This document shows, one piece after another, positions 24,998 through 33,642 of a DNA stretch of 64,000 bases. The position numbers and the translations under genes are program-made. The notes below the pieces were generated by a model. That model did not search any database, was not told the origin of the DNA, and worked only from the letters and a program-made list of their open reading frames with translations. Position 1 is the first letter of the stretch; each line of letters starts with the position of its first letter. The stretch is taken from contig CBDFKC010000003.1 of the NCBI GenBank assembly GCA_965248685.1, positions 1,798,001 to 1,862,000 of the forward strand, written 5' to 3'. Source of the DNA: VYFG01 sp965248685. GTDB taxonomy: Bacteria; Pseudomonadota; Gammaproteobacteria; Arenicellales; Poriferihabitantaceae.

Positions 24998-27067
24998 TCA
25001 GGAAAAACGGGAAAAGTGGGCAATTGGAAAATCCGGGCTCTGATTCGGATTTTGTTGCACCAATTGTGCTTTGCCCCAATCGATCCATTGACATTTTTCG
25101 ATATCCCCCGGAAATTGTGGTTGTTTATCCTGGGGTGCGCTGGCATCGGGCATAACAAGCTTTAATTCCTGATTGCCACAAGTGGCGGTAAAACTGAAGC
25201 TGCCTGTGGAATCGATAGTCGCTTCCGATTTATCGGACGTGCCGAGTAGATTAAATAATCCGTGTAACCCTTTAACCAGATGAAATCCGGATCTGGGATT
25301 AAATTTTCTGTCGAGAACCCCGTGACGCGGAAAGTATCCGCGGTCGTTATCGGTAAACGAATCACAGAATATTTTTTGATCTCCCATGGTCCATGCCTGA
25401 CACATTGCCTCGGTTAGTCTACGGCAGACCGTGGCCTCACTCTGTTGATATTCTCCGGGATTATCCGCGGTTAGGCGCAGATGTAAAATTGTCTCTAATT
25501 GATGAAGTCGATTTACCTTGTCAGCCAATTCGAGTATTGCACCAATGTCGTCGTCAAGTGCGCAACGCAATACGATTCCGTCGAACAGATCTTTAAATTC
25601 CTGTCGTTCAGTTAATGTATTTTGAAAGGCACCGTCAGCATCTCGATCCTGTAAAGTGAATCCGTGATTAATAACATGAAAATACTGTTTACCAGAAGAA
25701 AGTATCTCCGCTTTGCTGCGAAGTGGGGAAGCAAATACCTTGATGCCCTGATTGCGACAATCTGAAATTGCCGCGAGATCAAACGACTCAAGGTCATCCG
25801 GATGAAATCCAATTTCCCAACTCTCCAACAGGTGCCCGGATTGTTGAACATGACCGGACAGAGTGGCGTCGGGTTGACCGAATGAATACAGGCTAAACCG
25901 GAAACCCAGTTTTGCCAGATCATCCAGCCGGGACTTCCGTTCCGGGTCCTGCAGGTCCTTCGCCGGGATTCGTAAATGACGTACCCCCATCTCCCAGAGA
26001 GCGAGCAATCCATAGTCATTGCGCACCCATTTACGATCAAACTCCTCAAGGCCGCCGGATGGCGGAATTTGTACCCGTTCACACCAGTCGTGACGCAGAT
26101 CAAATCCCATTACCGGGAAACGATTGGTGGTCGCGTTCACCGGTTCCAGCCGCCTTGGTGTCGGGGTGGATATTGCGTCTGGAAGAGTAAAATTTCCGTA
26201 GCTTCTTACCATTTCAATCAGCTGTCCATGTTCATGGACATGAACCAGCATAAATCCGAGTTTGTCGGCATCGTTGCGTCCGTGTTCTGGCGCTGGGCCG
26301 ACCCGGAACATTTCGCTATAGTCCTGTCGGGTAAAGCAGGTGGACGGTAGTAAAAAACATTCGCAATTGTTAAATCGGTTGTACCAGAAATGATGAACAT
26401 GGCCGGCAAATAGCGCTTCCACCTCAAATCGGTCGAGTAACCCGAGTAACTGGCGACGTCCGGTCAAACCAAAGTTGTCATAGTGTTCATCTTCATCGCG
26501 CTCCAGCAGAAAAGGTGGATAATGGGTGAATAGACAGATGCGTTGTTGCTTATGTAGTTCCAGGGTATGTGCAAGCCAAGTCATCTGTTCGGTTTCGAGT
26601 GGCAGGCCCGAACCAAAGACCTGGGCATTGATGCCAAGGAAAACCATATCACCATGGATATGCTTGAAATAATGTGCCCCAAAGTATTGTTTCCAGGCGT
26701 CCAGAAACGACTGGCGCACGGTTCCCGCCGGCCCCCATTTAATCGGTTTGTCGCCGACATCGTGATTGCCCGGTATGATAAAGAGAGGATGCTTCAGGGG
26801 TGCAATTTGCTCCTTGAACCGCGCCGCCGAGTCGCTGTACAAAATACCCATGGAAGGAACCGGATGAACCACATCGCCAAGGTGAATGACATGAGAAATA
26901 TCCCGACTGTTCAGATCTTCGATAACATAGCGAAGCCTGGCGTTAGCCAACTTATTGACCTCAAATGGTGAGTTACATTCTTGTTCCTGATGGTTTAAAT
27001 GGGTGTCTGCGATTACCGCATAGGTAAAGAGTCGTTGACCCTTTTGATGTGTTTTCATATCAGACAA
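24998..27067 (-). CDS. Metallophosphoesterase fused to a TIM-barrel-like C-terminal domain
   Basis: 689 residues; TTG at 27067 or ATG at 27058 may be the start. The N-terminal calcineurin-like domain (about 10-290) has all metal motifs: VIADTHLNH, HLGDVVHP, IPGNHDVG, LFTHYPPF and FAGHVHHFW. The C-terminal 370 residues alternate strands and helices (GVRHLRIPAKDL, LGFRFSLYSFG, IVLRCALDDDIG, ETILHLRL, KIFCDSFTDNDRGYFPRHG). This pattern suggests a TIM barrel ending with RKFNPRSGFHLVKGLHGLF. No known fusion of this kind comes to mind. It is encoded four bases after tctA, inside the catabolic operon, and is probably cytosolic. Confidence 0.8.
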   Translation of the reverse strand: MSDMKTHQKGQRLFTYAVIADTHLNHQEQECNSPFEVNKLANARLRYVIEDLNSRDISHVIHLGDVVHPVPSMGILYSDSAARFKEQIAPLKHPLFIIPGNHDVGDKPIKWGPAGTVRQSFLDAWKQYFGAHYFKHIHGDMVFLGINAQVFGSGLPLETEQMTWLAHTLELHKQQRICLFTHYPPFLLERDEDEHYDNFGLTGRRQLLGLLDRFEVEALFAGHVHHFWYNRFNNCECFLLPSTCFTRQDYSEMFRVGPAPEHGRNDADKLGFMLVHVHEHGQLIEMVRSYGNFTLPDAISTPTPRRLEPVNATTNRFPVMGFDLRHDWCERVQIPPSGGLEEFDRKWVRNDYGLLALWEMGVRHLRIPAKDLQDPERKSRLDDLAKLGFRFSLYSFGQPDATLSGHVQQSGHLLESWEIGFHPDDLESFDLAAISDCRNQGIKVFASPLRSKAEILSSGKQYFHVINHGFTLQDRDADGAFQNTLTERQEFKDLFDGIVLRCALDDDIGAILELADKVNRLHQLETILHLRLTADNPGEYQQSEATVCRRLTEAMCQAWTMGDQKIFCDSFTDNDRGYFPRHGVLDRKFNPRSGFHLVKGLHGLFNLLGTSDKSEATIDSTGSFSFTATCGNQELKLVMPDASAPQDKQPQFPGDIEKCQWIDWGKAQLVQQNPNQSPDFPIAHFSRFS

Positions 27068-27070
27068 TAG

Positions 27071-28555
27071 TTAGCCACTGAGGGGGATATTTTTTTCTCG
27101 GCTCTTAATCAGGAAGTAAATCGAGAGTGCGGTCAGACTCCAAAATACCCAGCAGATGGGGCTTCGCACCAGAATACCGAGACTGCCATCCGAAAGAATC
27201 ATGGCCTGCCTGAAATTGTCTTCCAGTAATGGACCAAGAATAAAAGCGATCAGAAATGGCGGTGCCGGAAAATTGGTGACCTTCATCAGATAACCAACGC
27301 AACCCATCAACAACATAACGATAACATCGAAAATACTATTGTTGATGGCAAATGCTCCAAACAAACAAAATACCAACACCACAGGATAAAGAATCTGGTT
27401 GGGTACCTCGGATAATCGACTTATAGTCCGAATCGAAAATTTGCCGATCATAAAAAGATACGCGCTACTCAGCATGATGCCAATAAACAATGCGTATATC
27501 ATTGGCAGGTTTTCAACGAACATTAGGGGACCTGGCCGCAGTCCGTGGATCATAAATGCACCAAGGATAACCGCAGTAATAACGTCCCCGGGTACGCCAA
27601 GTGCCAACAGGGGAATCATGGTTGCCCCTGCGACTCCGTTATTGCCGGCTTCTGCAGCCGCCACGCCTTCGAGCTCACCCTTGCCAAAATTGTCCCGATT
27701 GGGGGAATTTCTGCGGGCTTCGCTATAGGACAAAAAGGCCGATGGTGCGCCACCAATTCCTGGAATCGCGCCGAGTCCAACGCCGATCAGACTGCCCCGT
27801 AAAATCGACCGGAAGCAACGTCGAAAGTCTTTCATACTCGCACCGACTCCGGACATGCTGGCAGCCTCGATCTGGTCAGCTACTTTTTTGGTAAAGAAAT
27901 GAATTATTTCTGGTAGAGCAAACAAACCAATCAGCACTGGAATAAAACTCAATCCCCCCATCAAATTCCAGTTGTCAAAAATAAAACGGTTGGTGCCATA
28001 GACAATATCAAGCCCGATTACCGCAAACATCAATCCCAGGGCCGCGGAAGCGACGCCCTTAATCAGATTGTCTCCGGATACACCTGCGATTATGGTTAAC
28101 GAAAAAACAATCAGGGTGAAGAACTCCGGGGGGCCAAATTTGAGGGCAAAGCTAGCCAGAATTCCGGCAAATAAAATCAACGACAGATTGGAAACAAAGT
28201 CGGCGAAACAGGATGCATACAACGCCATATCAAGGGCTTTGCGCGCTTCCCCTTTCTGGGTCAGAGGGAAACCATCCAATACCGTACAGGAAGCAGCCGG
28301 GGTGCCGGGTGCATTAATTAGGATTGCGGTAATGGAGCCGCCATAGAGACCGCCTTTGTATATACCCAGCAACAGCAATATCCCGGTTACTGGCTGCATG
28401 GTGAAGGTAAATGGCAGCGCCAAGGCGACTCCCATGGGTGTGGTCATTCCCGGAATTGCTCCAACCACGGTGCCGATCAGTACGCCTAGAAAGACAATAA
28501 AGACGTTTTGAAAAGTCAGAAAAAGCGAAATCGCTTCATGCAGATTTTCCAGCAT
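27071..28555 (-). CDS. tctA: Tripartite tricarboxylate transporter, large permease TctA
   Basis: 494 residues with about 12 TM helices. The N-terminal GVLIGTVVGAIPGMTTPMG and the mid-protein LGAIPGIGGAPSAFLSYSEA are the two conserved Gly/Pro-rich family signatures. KGELEGVAAAEAGNNGVAGA and LLALGVPGDVITAVILGA are also diagnostic. It forms the channel of a secondary importer with TctB and the periplasmic TctC protein. It starts six bases after tctB. The real substrate of Tct systems is often not a tricarboxylate. Confidence 0.95.
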   Translation of the reverse strand: MLENLHEAISLFLTFQNVFIVFLGVLIGTVVGAIPGMTTPMGVALALPFTFTMQPVTGILLLLGIYKGGLYGGSITAILINAPGTPAASCTVLDGFPLTQKGEARKALDMALYASCFADFVSNLSLILFAGILASFALKFGPPEFFTLIVFSLTIIAGVSGDNLIKGVASAALGLMFAVIGLDIVYGTNRFIFDNWNLMGGLSFIPVLIGLFALPEIIHFFTKKVADQIEAASMSGVGASMKDFRRCFRSILRGSLIGVGLGAIPGIGGAPSAFLSYSEARRNSPNRDNFGKGELEGVAAAEAGNNGVAGATMIPLLALGVPGDVITAVILGAFMIHGLRPGPLMFVENLPMIYALFIGIMLSSAYLFMIGKFSIRTISRLSEVPNQILYPVVLVFCLFGAFAINNSIFDVIVMLLMGCVGYLMKVTNFPAPPFLIAFILGPLLEDNFRQAMILSDGSLGILVRSPICWVFWSLTALSIYFLIKSREKNIPLSG

Positions 28556-28561
28556 TGTATT

Positions 28562-29029
28562 CTATCCTCGAAGTGATTCAAAAATTCCCAATGGAATCGG
28601 GATGTTCGCCACAAAAACAAAAAAACTATAGAGCAATACAGGTACCAGGATTGCAATAAAACCCATCAACACCCAGCGTCGTTCGCCGGCAAACCACATC
28701 ATGCCAAAGATTAACAACATGCCGGGTACCACCATACCAAATTGCGGTACCGCGAAATAAAAACCGAATAGTGCTGCAAGTACCACCAGCAGTCTGGGCA
28801 GGCGACTAATAAAGCTGGTGTCTTCGGTTTGGGTGGGGGGTTTGGGTTTAATAATCATCGCCAGACCCATGAGGGAGAATATTACCGCGACAATTTTTGG
28901 CCAGAAATCGGGTGACAAGGAAAGGGTGGTAATGCTTTTAGGAGTGACGATGCCCACTGGAATCAACACAAAAAATGTCAGCAAGCCAATTACCAGCATG
29001 GCTCCACCTAACAGCCTCTCATTCTGCAT
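28562..29029 (-). CDS. tctB: Tripartite tricarboxylate transporter, small subunit TctB
   Basis: 155 residues with four hydrophobic helices, the expected size and topology of TctB. The motif TTLSLSPDFWPKIVAVIFSL, with the conserved FWPxxxA pattern, is typical. It lies two bases after the ROK gene stop and six bases before tctA, so the three are one transcript. It supports assembly of the TctA permease in the inner membrane. Confidence 0.9.
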   Translation of the reverse strand: MQNERLLGGAMLVIGLLTFFVLIPVGIVTPKSITTLSLSPDFWPKIVAVIFSLMGLAMIIKPKPPTQTEDTSFISRLPRLLVVLAALFGFYFAVPQFGMVVPGMLLIFGMMWFAGERRWVLMGFIAILVPVLLYSFFVFVANIPIPLGIFESLRG

Positions 29030-29031
29030 TA

Positions 29032-30225
29032 TTAATATCCCTCCGCATGCACAAGCACTTCCTGACCCAGATCTCCCTGGATCAGGAAGTGATAGATCGC
29101 CAGGGATTGCGCGGCACCGTGACTGGTCATCGGATAAAAGCGTAATTTGTCATTAACGAAATTGGTGTCAATCAATTCACCCAGTCGCGAACGAATGCCT
29201 TCCCGATAGAAATCGCTTTCGATCAGCGGTCCGGATATCAGGATCTGCTCCGGGTGTAACAAGGCGTTGGATTGCATGATTACCCAGGCCAATGCTCTGC
29301 CCGAGCGGCACAGGCGCTGTTGCGCAGTTTGATTATCTTGCTCCGCGCGCTGGATAACTTCCAATAGTTGTCTCGCCAGAAATTGCCCTTTTTCTTTAAT
29401 TGGAGCACTGTGGTGATCAATGACGCTGATCCCTCCGGCTAGTTTATCCACCGTATCGGGACTTCCAGTTTTCTCATCGGGAATCAGCATGGATTCAATC
29501 AAGCCAGCACTGGAATTCGCTCCCCGTATCAGTCTTCCATCCATAAACAAACTTGCGCCGATAGCGAGGGAGGCATTAAATAGCAGGAGATTGTTATTGC
29601 CTTTGGCTGGTCCAAAACAGTGGGCCGCCAGCGTTTTTGCGTTGGCAATGCTTTCCAGAGTAACCGGGATATCCAATGCGTGTCTGACCAGCCTATTAAC
29701 ATCCACATCCGACCATTCTAATACCGGCGCTGAGCGTAGCGTGCCGCTTACCGGATCTACCGCCCCGGTAATGGCCACACCGCCACCCAGAATGCGGCAT
29801 CGTTCAATCCCGGTATTGTCAATCAGTTGATTTAACCCACTGACGCATTCGCTGAATACTTTCTCCGGATCACTGAGATCCTGCAGGTTCAGTCGTTTTT
29901 GCGCAACCTCGGCATTTGCCAGATCCGCAATTACAATATCCTGACGAAATACATTGATTGCAATGCCAACGACAAATCCGCTCCCTGACCTAACGCGGAG
30001 TCGGACGAATTTACGACCACGGCCGCTGTCACCGGAATAATGCTCAGCTTCTTCGACTAAACCAGTGGTAATGAGATCCCGGGTAATACGGGAGACCGAG
30101 GCAGGGGTTAGGCTGACGTTTTGCGCGATGTCCGTTCTCGAAAGCGGACCTTTGAGTAATATTTCGCTCAAGATTCTTCGCCGGTTTCGCTCTCCCAGAT
30201 CTTCCTTGGTGCGGACTATTTGCAT
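29032..30225 (-). CDS. ROK-family transcriptional regulator lacking the Zn motif
   Basis: 397 residues. An N-terminal winged helix-turn-helix (about 10-75: LLKGPLSRTDIAQNVSLTPA, SVSRITRDLITTGLVEE) precedes a ROK sugar-kinase-like domain (GIAINVFRQDIVIADLANAE, AITGAVDPVSGTL). The normal CxCGxxGC zinc motif after the GA(N)SSAG loop is absent: the region reads IESMLIPDEKTGSPDTVDKL. It is therefore a regulator of unusual type rather than a kinase. It is first in the minus-strand operon and divergent from tctC, and likely represses both until a ligand binds. Confidence 0.9.
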   Translation of the reverse strand: MQIVRTKEDLGERNRRRILSEILLKGPLSRTDIAQNVSLTPASVSRITRDLITTGLVEEAEHYSGDSGRGRKFVRLRVRSGSGFVVGIAINVFRQDIVIADLANAEVAQKRLNLQDLSDPEKVFSECVSGLNQLIDNTGIERCRILGGGVAITGAVDPVSGTLRSAPVLEWSDVDVNRLVRHALDIPVTLESIANAKTLAAHCFGPAKGNNNLLLFNASLAIGASLFMDGRLIRGANSSAGLIESMLIPDEKTGSPDTVDKLAGGISVIDHHSAPIKEKGQFLARQLLEVIQRAEQDNQTAQQRLCRSGRALAWVIMQSNALLHPEQILISGPLIESDFYREGIRSRLGELIDTNFVNDKLRFYPMTSHGAAQSLAIYHFLIQGDLGQEVLVHAEGY

Positions 30226-30322
30226 GGCAATTATTAATTGTTTACTTACTGTAACTAATTATTCTACAATGCTTCGAGTGAGTGTCAATGAAAACTAGTA
30301 TAACTATCCCTTGGAGAATATT
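30226..30322. promoter_or_regulatory. Divergent ROK/tctC control region
   Basis: This 97-bp spacer separates the operon start from tctC. It is very AT-rich and holds a perfect palindrome AATTATTAATT (30230-30240) and a further TAATTATT at about 30257, candidate operator half-sites for the ROK protein. GGAG precedes the tctC ATG. Confidence 0.4.
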
Positions 30323-31303
30323 ATGAAACGATTTAAGCATATAACCAGTTTGCTGGCGGCGGCCGCCATGCTCAGTCTGTCCGCAACTGCTATGGCGGAA
30401 TATCCTACTAAACCAGTGACACTGGTTGCACCCTATGGGCCTGGCGGTGCATCAGATTTGGCGGCGAGAACGCTATCTGCCACCGCGCCGAGCTATTTGG
30501 GTAACGGCGTACTCGTGGTAAACCGCACTGGAGCTGCTGGCGTTACCGGTTCTACCACAGTAGCCAAGGGCAAAGCGGATGGCTACACCCTGTTGTTATC
30601 CCGGGTCGGATCCCAGGCAGCGGTACCGGCGATTAACCGAACAATTCCCTATAAATGGGATGAATTTACTTTTCTCGGATTGCTCGAACTTAATCCATTC
30701 GTGCTCGCGGTACGAGAAGATTCCCCGTTTCACACCCTTGATGACGTTAAGAAAGCAATAGAGGGTGGTGCTGATCTGAGTTATTCCTCTGCTGGCGTTG
30801 GTACCTTGCTTCACGTTGCCATGGTCATGGTTCTGGATCAGTTTGGCATGGGGGCCGATGCGATGAAACACGTTCCCTATAAAGGCGGCGGTAAAGCAGC
30901 AGCAGCGGCAACCGGAGGACATGTTGATATGATCTTTCAGAATTTATCGGGGGTAATCAGCAATATTCAGGCGGGTAAGATGCGGGCTTTGGTGGTCACC
31001 ACCGAAGATCGGGTGCTGGCAATTAAGGACGTCCCTACCGCAGCCGAGGCTGGATACCCAGAATTAGGCCAGGTTATTGGCTGGAGTGGATTATGGGGAC
31101 CTCTAGGGTTACCCGAAGAAGTTTCTACCAAGTGGGTAGAGGTGCTGGCTCAATTGAAAGAGGACAAGGCCTGGAATAAGCTGACCAAGGGTTTGGGTTC
31201 AGTGCCGGATATTCGAAGTCCAGAAGATACCAAGGCATTTGTCCAGTCCCAGTACGAAGCGTTTAAGACCCTTGCCGAAAAACTGGGTATGACCATCGAA
31301 TAA
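30323..31303 (+). CDS. tctC: Tripartite tricarboxylate transporter substrate-binding protein (Bug/TctC)
   Basis: 326 residues from the ATG at 30323, chosen because GGAG precedes it and the signal peptide then begins MKRFKHITSLLAAAAMLSLS and ends TAMA. The mature start EYPTKPVTLVAPYGPGGASD is the hallmark of Bug/TctC receptors. VPYKGGGKAAAAATGGHVD and MRALVVTTEDR are further family patterns. This periplasmic receptor delivers substrate to TctAB, encoded divergently. Ligands of Bug proteins range from carboxylates to nicotinamide and cannot be read from the sequence. Confidence 0.95.
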   Translation: MKRFKHITSLLAAAAMLSLSATAMAEYPTKPVTLVAPYGPGGASDLAARTLSATAPSYLGNGVLVVNRTGAAGVTGSTTVAKGKADGYTLLLSRVGSQAAVPAINRTIPYKWDEFTFLGLLELNPFVLAVREDSPFHTLDDVKKAIEGGADLSYSSAGVGTLLHVAMVMVLDQFGMGADAMKHVPYKGGGKAAAAATGGHVDMIFQNLSGVISNIQAGKMRALVVTTEDRVLAIKDVPTAAEAGYPELGQVIGWSGLWGPLGLPEEVSTKWVEVLAQLKEDKAWNKLTKGLGSVPDIRSPEDTKAFVQSQYEAFKTLAEKLGMTIE

Positions 31304-31367
31304 ATTCTCGTTGGAATTTCTGCTCTAGTACATGTTTAACCACATGTGAATTTGAAACACTACACTA

Positions 31368-31398
31368 GGCTGGCGGAGTGATTCCGCCAGCCTTTTTT
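31368..31398 (+). terminator. Strong hairpin-T6 between tctC and the sulfatase
   Basis: GGCTGGCGGA (31368-31377) pairs perfectly with TCCGCCAGCC (31383-31392) across a five-base loop, followed by six T residues (31393-31398). It is a textbook intrinsic terminator and ends only 13 bases before the sulfatase start codon. A small CATGT/ACATG hairpin lies upstream (31331-31346). Confidence 0.92.
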
Positions 31399-31411
31399 AT
31401 CCGTTTTACAG

Positions 31412-32947
31412 ATGCCCGCCAAATCTCCGAATATTGTTGTAATCCAGGCCGATCAGATGACCGCGAAGGCGCTATCACTGTATGGTCATCCGCTGGTCAA
31501 AACGCCAAACATTGATCGCCTGGCGGCAGCTGGAACGGTGTTCGAAAACGCCTATTGCAACTTTCCATTATGCGTTCCATCGAGAACTTCGATGATGGCA
31601 GGGCGCTATGCCAATGCCATTGGTATGTGGGATAACGCCATCGAAATGCCCGCGTCCATTCCGACCCTGGCCCACTATCTGCGGCAGCAGCAATACCACA
31701 CCGTGCTATGCGGAAAAATGCATTTCGTGGGACCGGATCAGGTGCACGGATTCAATGAACGCATTACCACGGATATCTATCCGTCGAATTTCGCCTGGAC
31801 ACCAGATTGGGTTGTCGGTGAGCGTTTTCGACCTACCGGTATAAATATGCGGGCGGTGGTGGATTCCGGTATTTGTGTGCGCGGATTGCAGATCGACTAC
31901 GATGAAGAAGTGGAGCACGCGGCTGTGCAAAAGCTGTATGACCTGGCCCGATTCAACAGGGACAATCCATTTATGATGTGGATTTCGTTCACCCACCCTC
32001 ATTCACCATATATCACTACTGAGCACTACTGGGATCTGTACCGGGACCATGATATCACCCTGCCCACCGTATCAGAAATTCCTCTTCACCAAATGGACCC
32101 GATGAGTCGGTGGTTATATTACGCCCATGCCGGTGATCTGCATAATGTTACGCAACAAAATATCCTGAGCGCGCGCCATGCCTACTACGGTATGTGCAGT
32201 TATATTGATGACAAGGTGGGGCATATTCTGGATACGCTGGAGCACCTCGGTATCGAGGATGATACGGTTGTTGTTTTTACTTCTGACCACGGTGAAATGC
32301 TGGGCGAACGCGGGATGTGGTTCAAACAGTCATTTTACGAGTGGTCGGTTACGGTACCGCTCATCATGAAAATACCGGGGAAGACCGGCAACCGCGTCCC
32401 CCAACTTACCTCCTTGGTGGATTTGCTACCGACCTTTATGGATATCGCGGCCGAAGCAGAGCCGCTGCAGCCAGTATCTCCTCTCGATGGCAATAGTTTG
32501 TCGCCGCTGATAAACGGAGATTCGGTCGATTGGGACAATCGAGTGATTTCAGAATATACCGGCGAGGGTGTGATTGCCCCATGTCGCATGATCAGGCGAG
32601 ATAATCTCAAGCTTATTTATACCCATGGCCATCCTGATTTGATGTACGACCTGGAGGACGATCCCGACGAGCTCAACAATCTGATTGGACATTCGGATTA
32701 CCTCGATGTGGCGAATCAACTTAAATCAGAGTTATTGTCCGACTGGAATCCGGAATCAATTTATCAAGCCTGTATTCAAAGTCAGAAAGAGCGGATGTTT
32801 ATCCAAAAGTCCACCAACGGTGATCCTAATTGGGCTTTTTGCGCACGGTCGGGTGACGGTGAACGATTTATTCGCAACGACAGTGCGGTGGGTACTAAGG
32901 CCAAGGCGCGTTACCCTTTTGTCGAGCCGACACCATTTATCAAATAG
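31412..32947 (+). CDS. Type I sulfatase, choline-sulfatase-like
   Basis: 511 residues with no signal peptide, so cytosolic. The formylglycine motif C54-V-P-S-R58 (FPLCVPSRTSMMAGRY) is present. Metal ligands are at the N-terminus (VIQADQMT) and in FTSDHGEMLGERGMW. GKMHFVGPDQVHGFNERITT and DIYPSNFAWTPDW closely resemble choline-sulfatase (BetC). It needs a formylglycine-generating enzyme, not seen here. The start codon sits 13 bases after a terminator with no clear ribosome site. It probably releases sulfate from the imported compound. Confidence 0.9.
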   Translation: MPAKSPNIVVIQADQMTAKALSLYGHPLVKTPNIDRLAAAGTVFENAYCNFPLCVPSRTSMMAGRYANAIGMWDNAIEMPASIPTLAHYLRQQQYHTVLCGKMHFVGPDQVHGFNERITTDIYPSNFAWTPDWVVGERFRPTGINMRAVVDSGICVRGLQIDYDEEVEHAAVQKLYDLARFNRDNPFMMWISFTHPHSPYITTEHYWDLYRDHDITLPTVSEIPLHQMDPMSRWLYYAHAGDLHNVTQQNILSARHAYYGMCSYIDDKVGHILDTLEHLGIEDDTVVVFTSDHGEMLGERGMWFKQSFYEWSVTVPLIMKIPGKTGNRVPQLTSLVDLLPTFMDIAAEAEPLQPVSPLDGNSLSPLINGDSVDWDNRVISEYTGEGVIAPCRMIRRDNLKLIYTHGHPDLMYDLEDDPDELNNLIGHSDYLDVANQLKSELLSDWNPESIYQACIQSQKERMFIQKSTNGDPNWAFCARSGDGERFIRNDSAVGTKAKARYPFVEPTPFIK

Positions 32948-33003
32948 GAGCGAGCAGGGCGGGCTCGGGTTAGTACCCAGGCTATTGCCGAAATATTGCC
33001 CGA

Positions 33004-33642
33004 TTACTGGTTGGGAACTGGGGTAAGTGATCTTCTCGACCGGCCCAGTTTGTGCAATTTATTAAATATGCGGTATCCCATAAGGACTGCAAAAATAGTT
33101 CCATATATCAAGGGTTCACTGTCATCGGCCTTGGTGATCCAGAGAAAATGAACCACGCCGAGGGCACCGGCGGCATAAACCAGTTTATGTAATCGGGTCC
33201 AGTTTTTAGCCATCCTGCGCCGAATCCCGAGGGGCGACGTCACGGCTAGCGAAACCAGTACCACGAAGCCCAGAAAACCTACTGTGATATAGGGTCGATC
33301 AATTATGTCTTCTACCAAAAAACCAAAATCGAAGGACAGATCAAGCACGAGGTAAATGCTGAAATGAATCAGGGCATAGAAAAAACAATAGAGTCCGAGC
33401 AACCGCCGAAACTGGATCAGCCACCCCGAATGGGTAATTTTGGCTAGTGGCGTCACAGCCAGGGTAATCAACAAAAACCGCAAACCCCATTGCCCGGTTT
33501 CATGGGTAATCACTTCAACCGGATTGGCGCCCAGGGTATTGTCGATAAAGCCCCATAACAAAGACCCAAAGGGAAGCAACGCCAGCAGATGAACCACTGG
33601 CTTGTAGATTCTTTGAATGGATTTTATGCCTGGGGACTTCAT
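33004..33642 (-). CDS. msrQ: MsrQ, heme-binding membrane subunit of MsrPQ
   Basis: 212 residues with about six TM helices and conserved His (e.g. ITHSGWLIQFRRLLGLYCFF, YALIHFSIYL, LHKLVYAAGALGVVHFLW). This matches the YedZ/MsrQ family. It carries electrons from the quinone pool to MsrP for repair of oxidised methionine in periplasmic proteins. Its ATG overlaps the msrP stop (TAATG). Confidence 0.94.
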   Translation of the reverse strand: MKSPGIKSIQRIYKPVVHLLALLPFGSLLWGFIDNTLGANPVEVITHETGQWGLRFLLITLAVTPLAKITHSGWLIQFRRLLGLYCFFYALIHFSIYLVLDLSFDFGFLVEDIIDRPYITVGFLGFVVLVSLAVTSPLGIRRRMAKNWTRLHKLVYAAGALGVVHFLWITKADDSEPLIYGTIFAVLMGYRIFNKLHKLGRSRRSLTPVPNQ

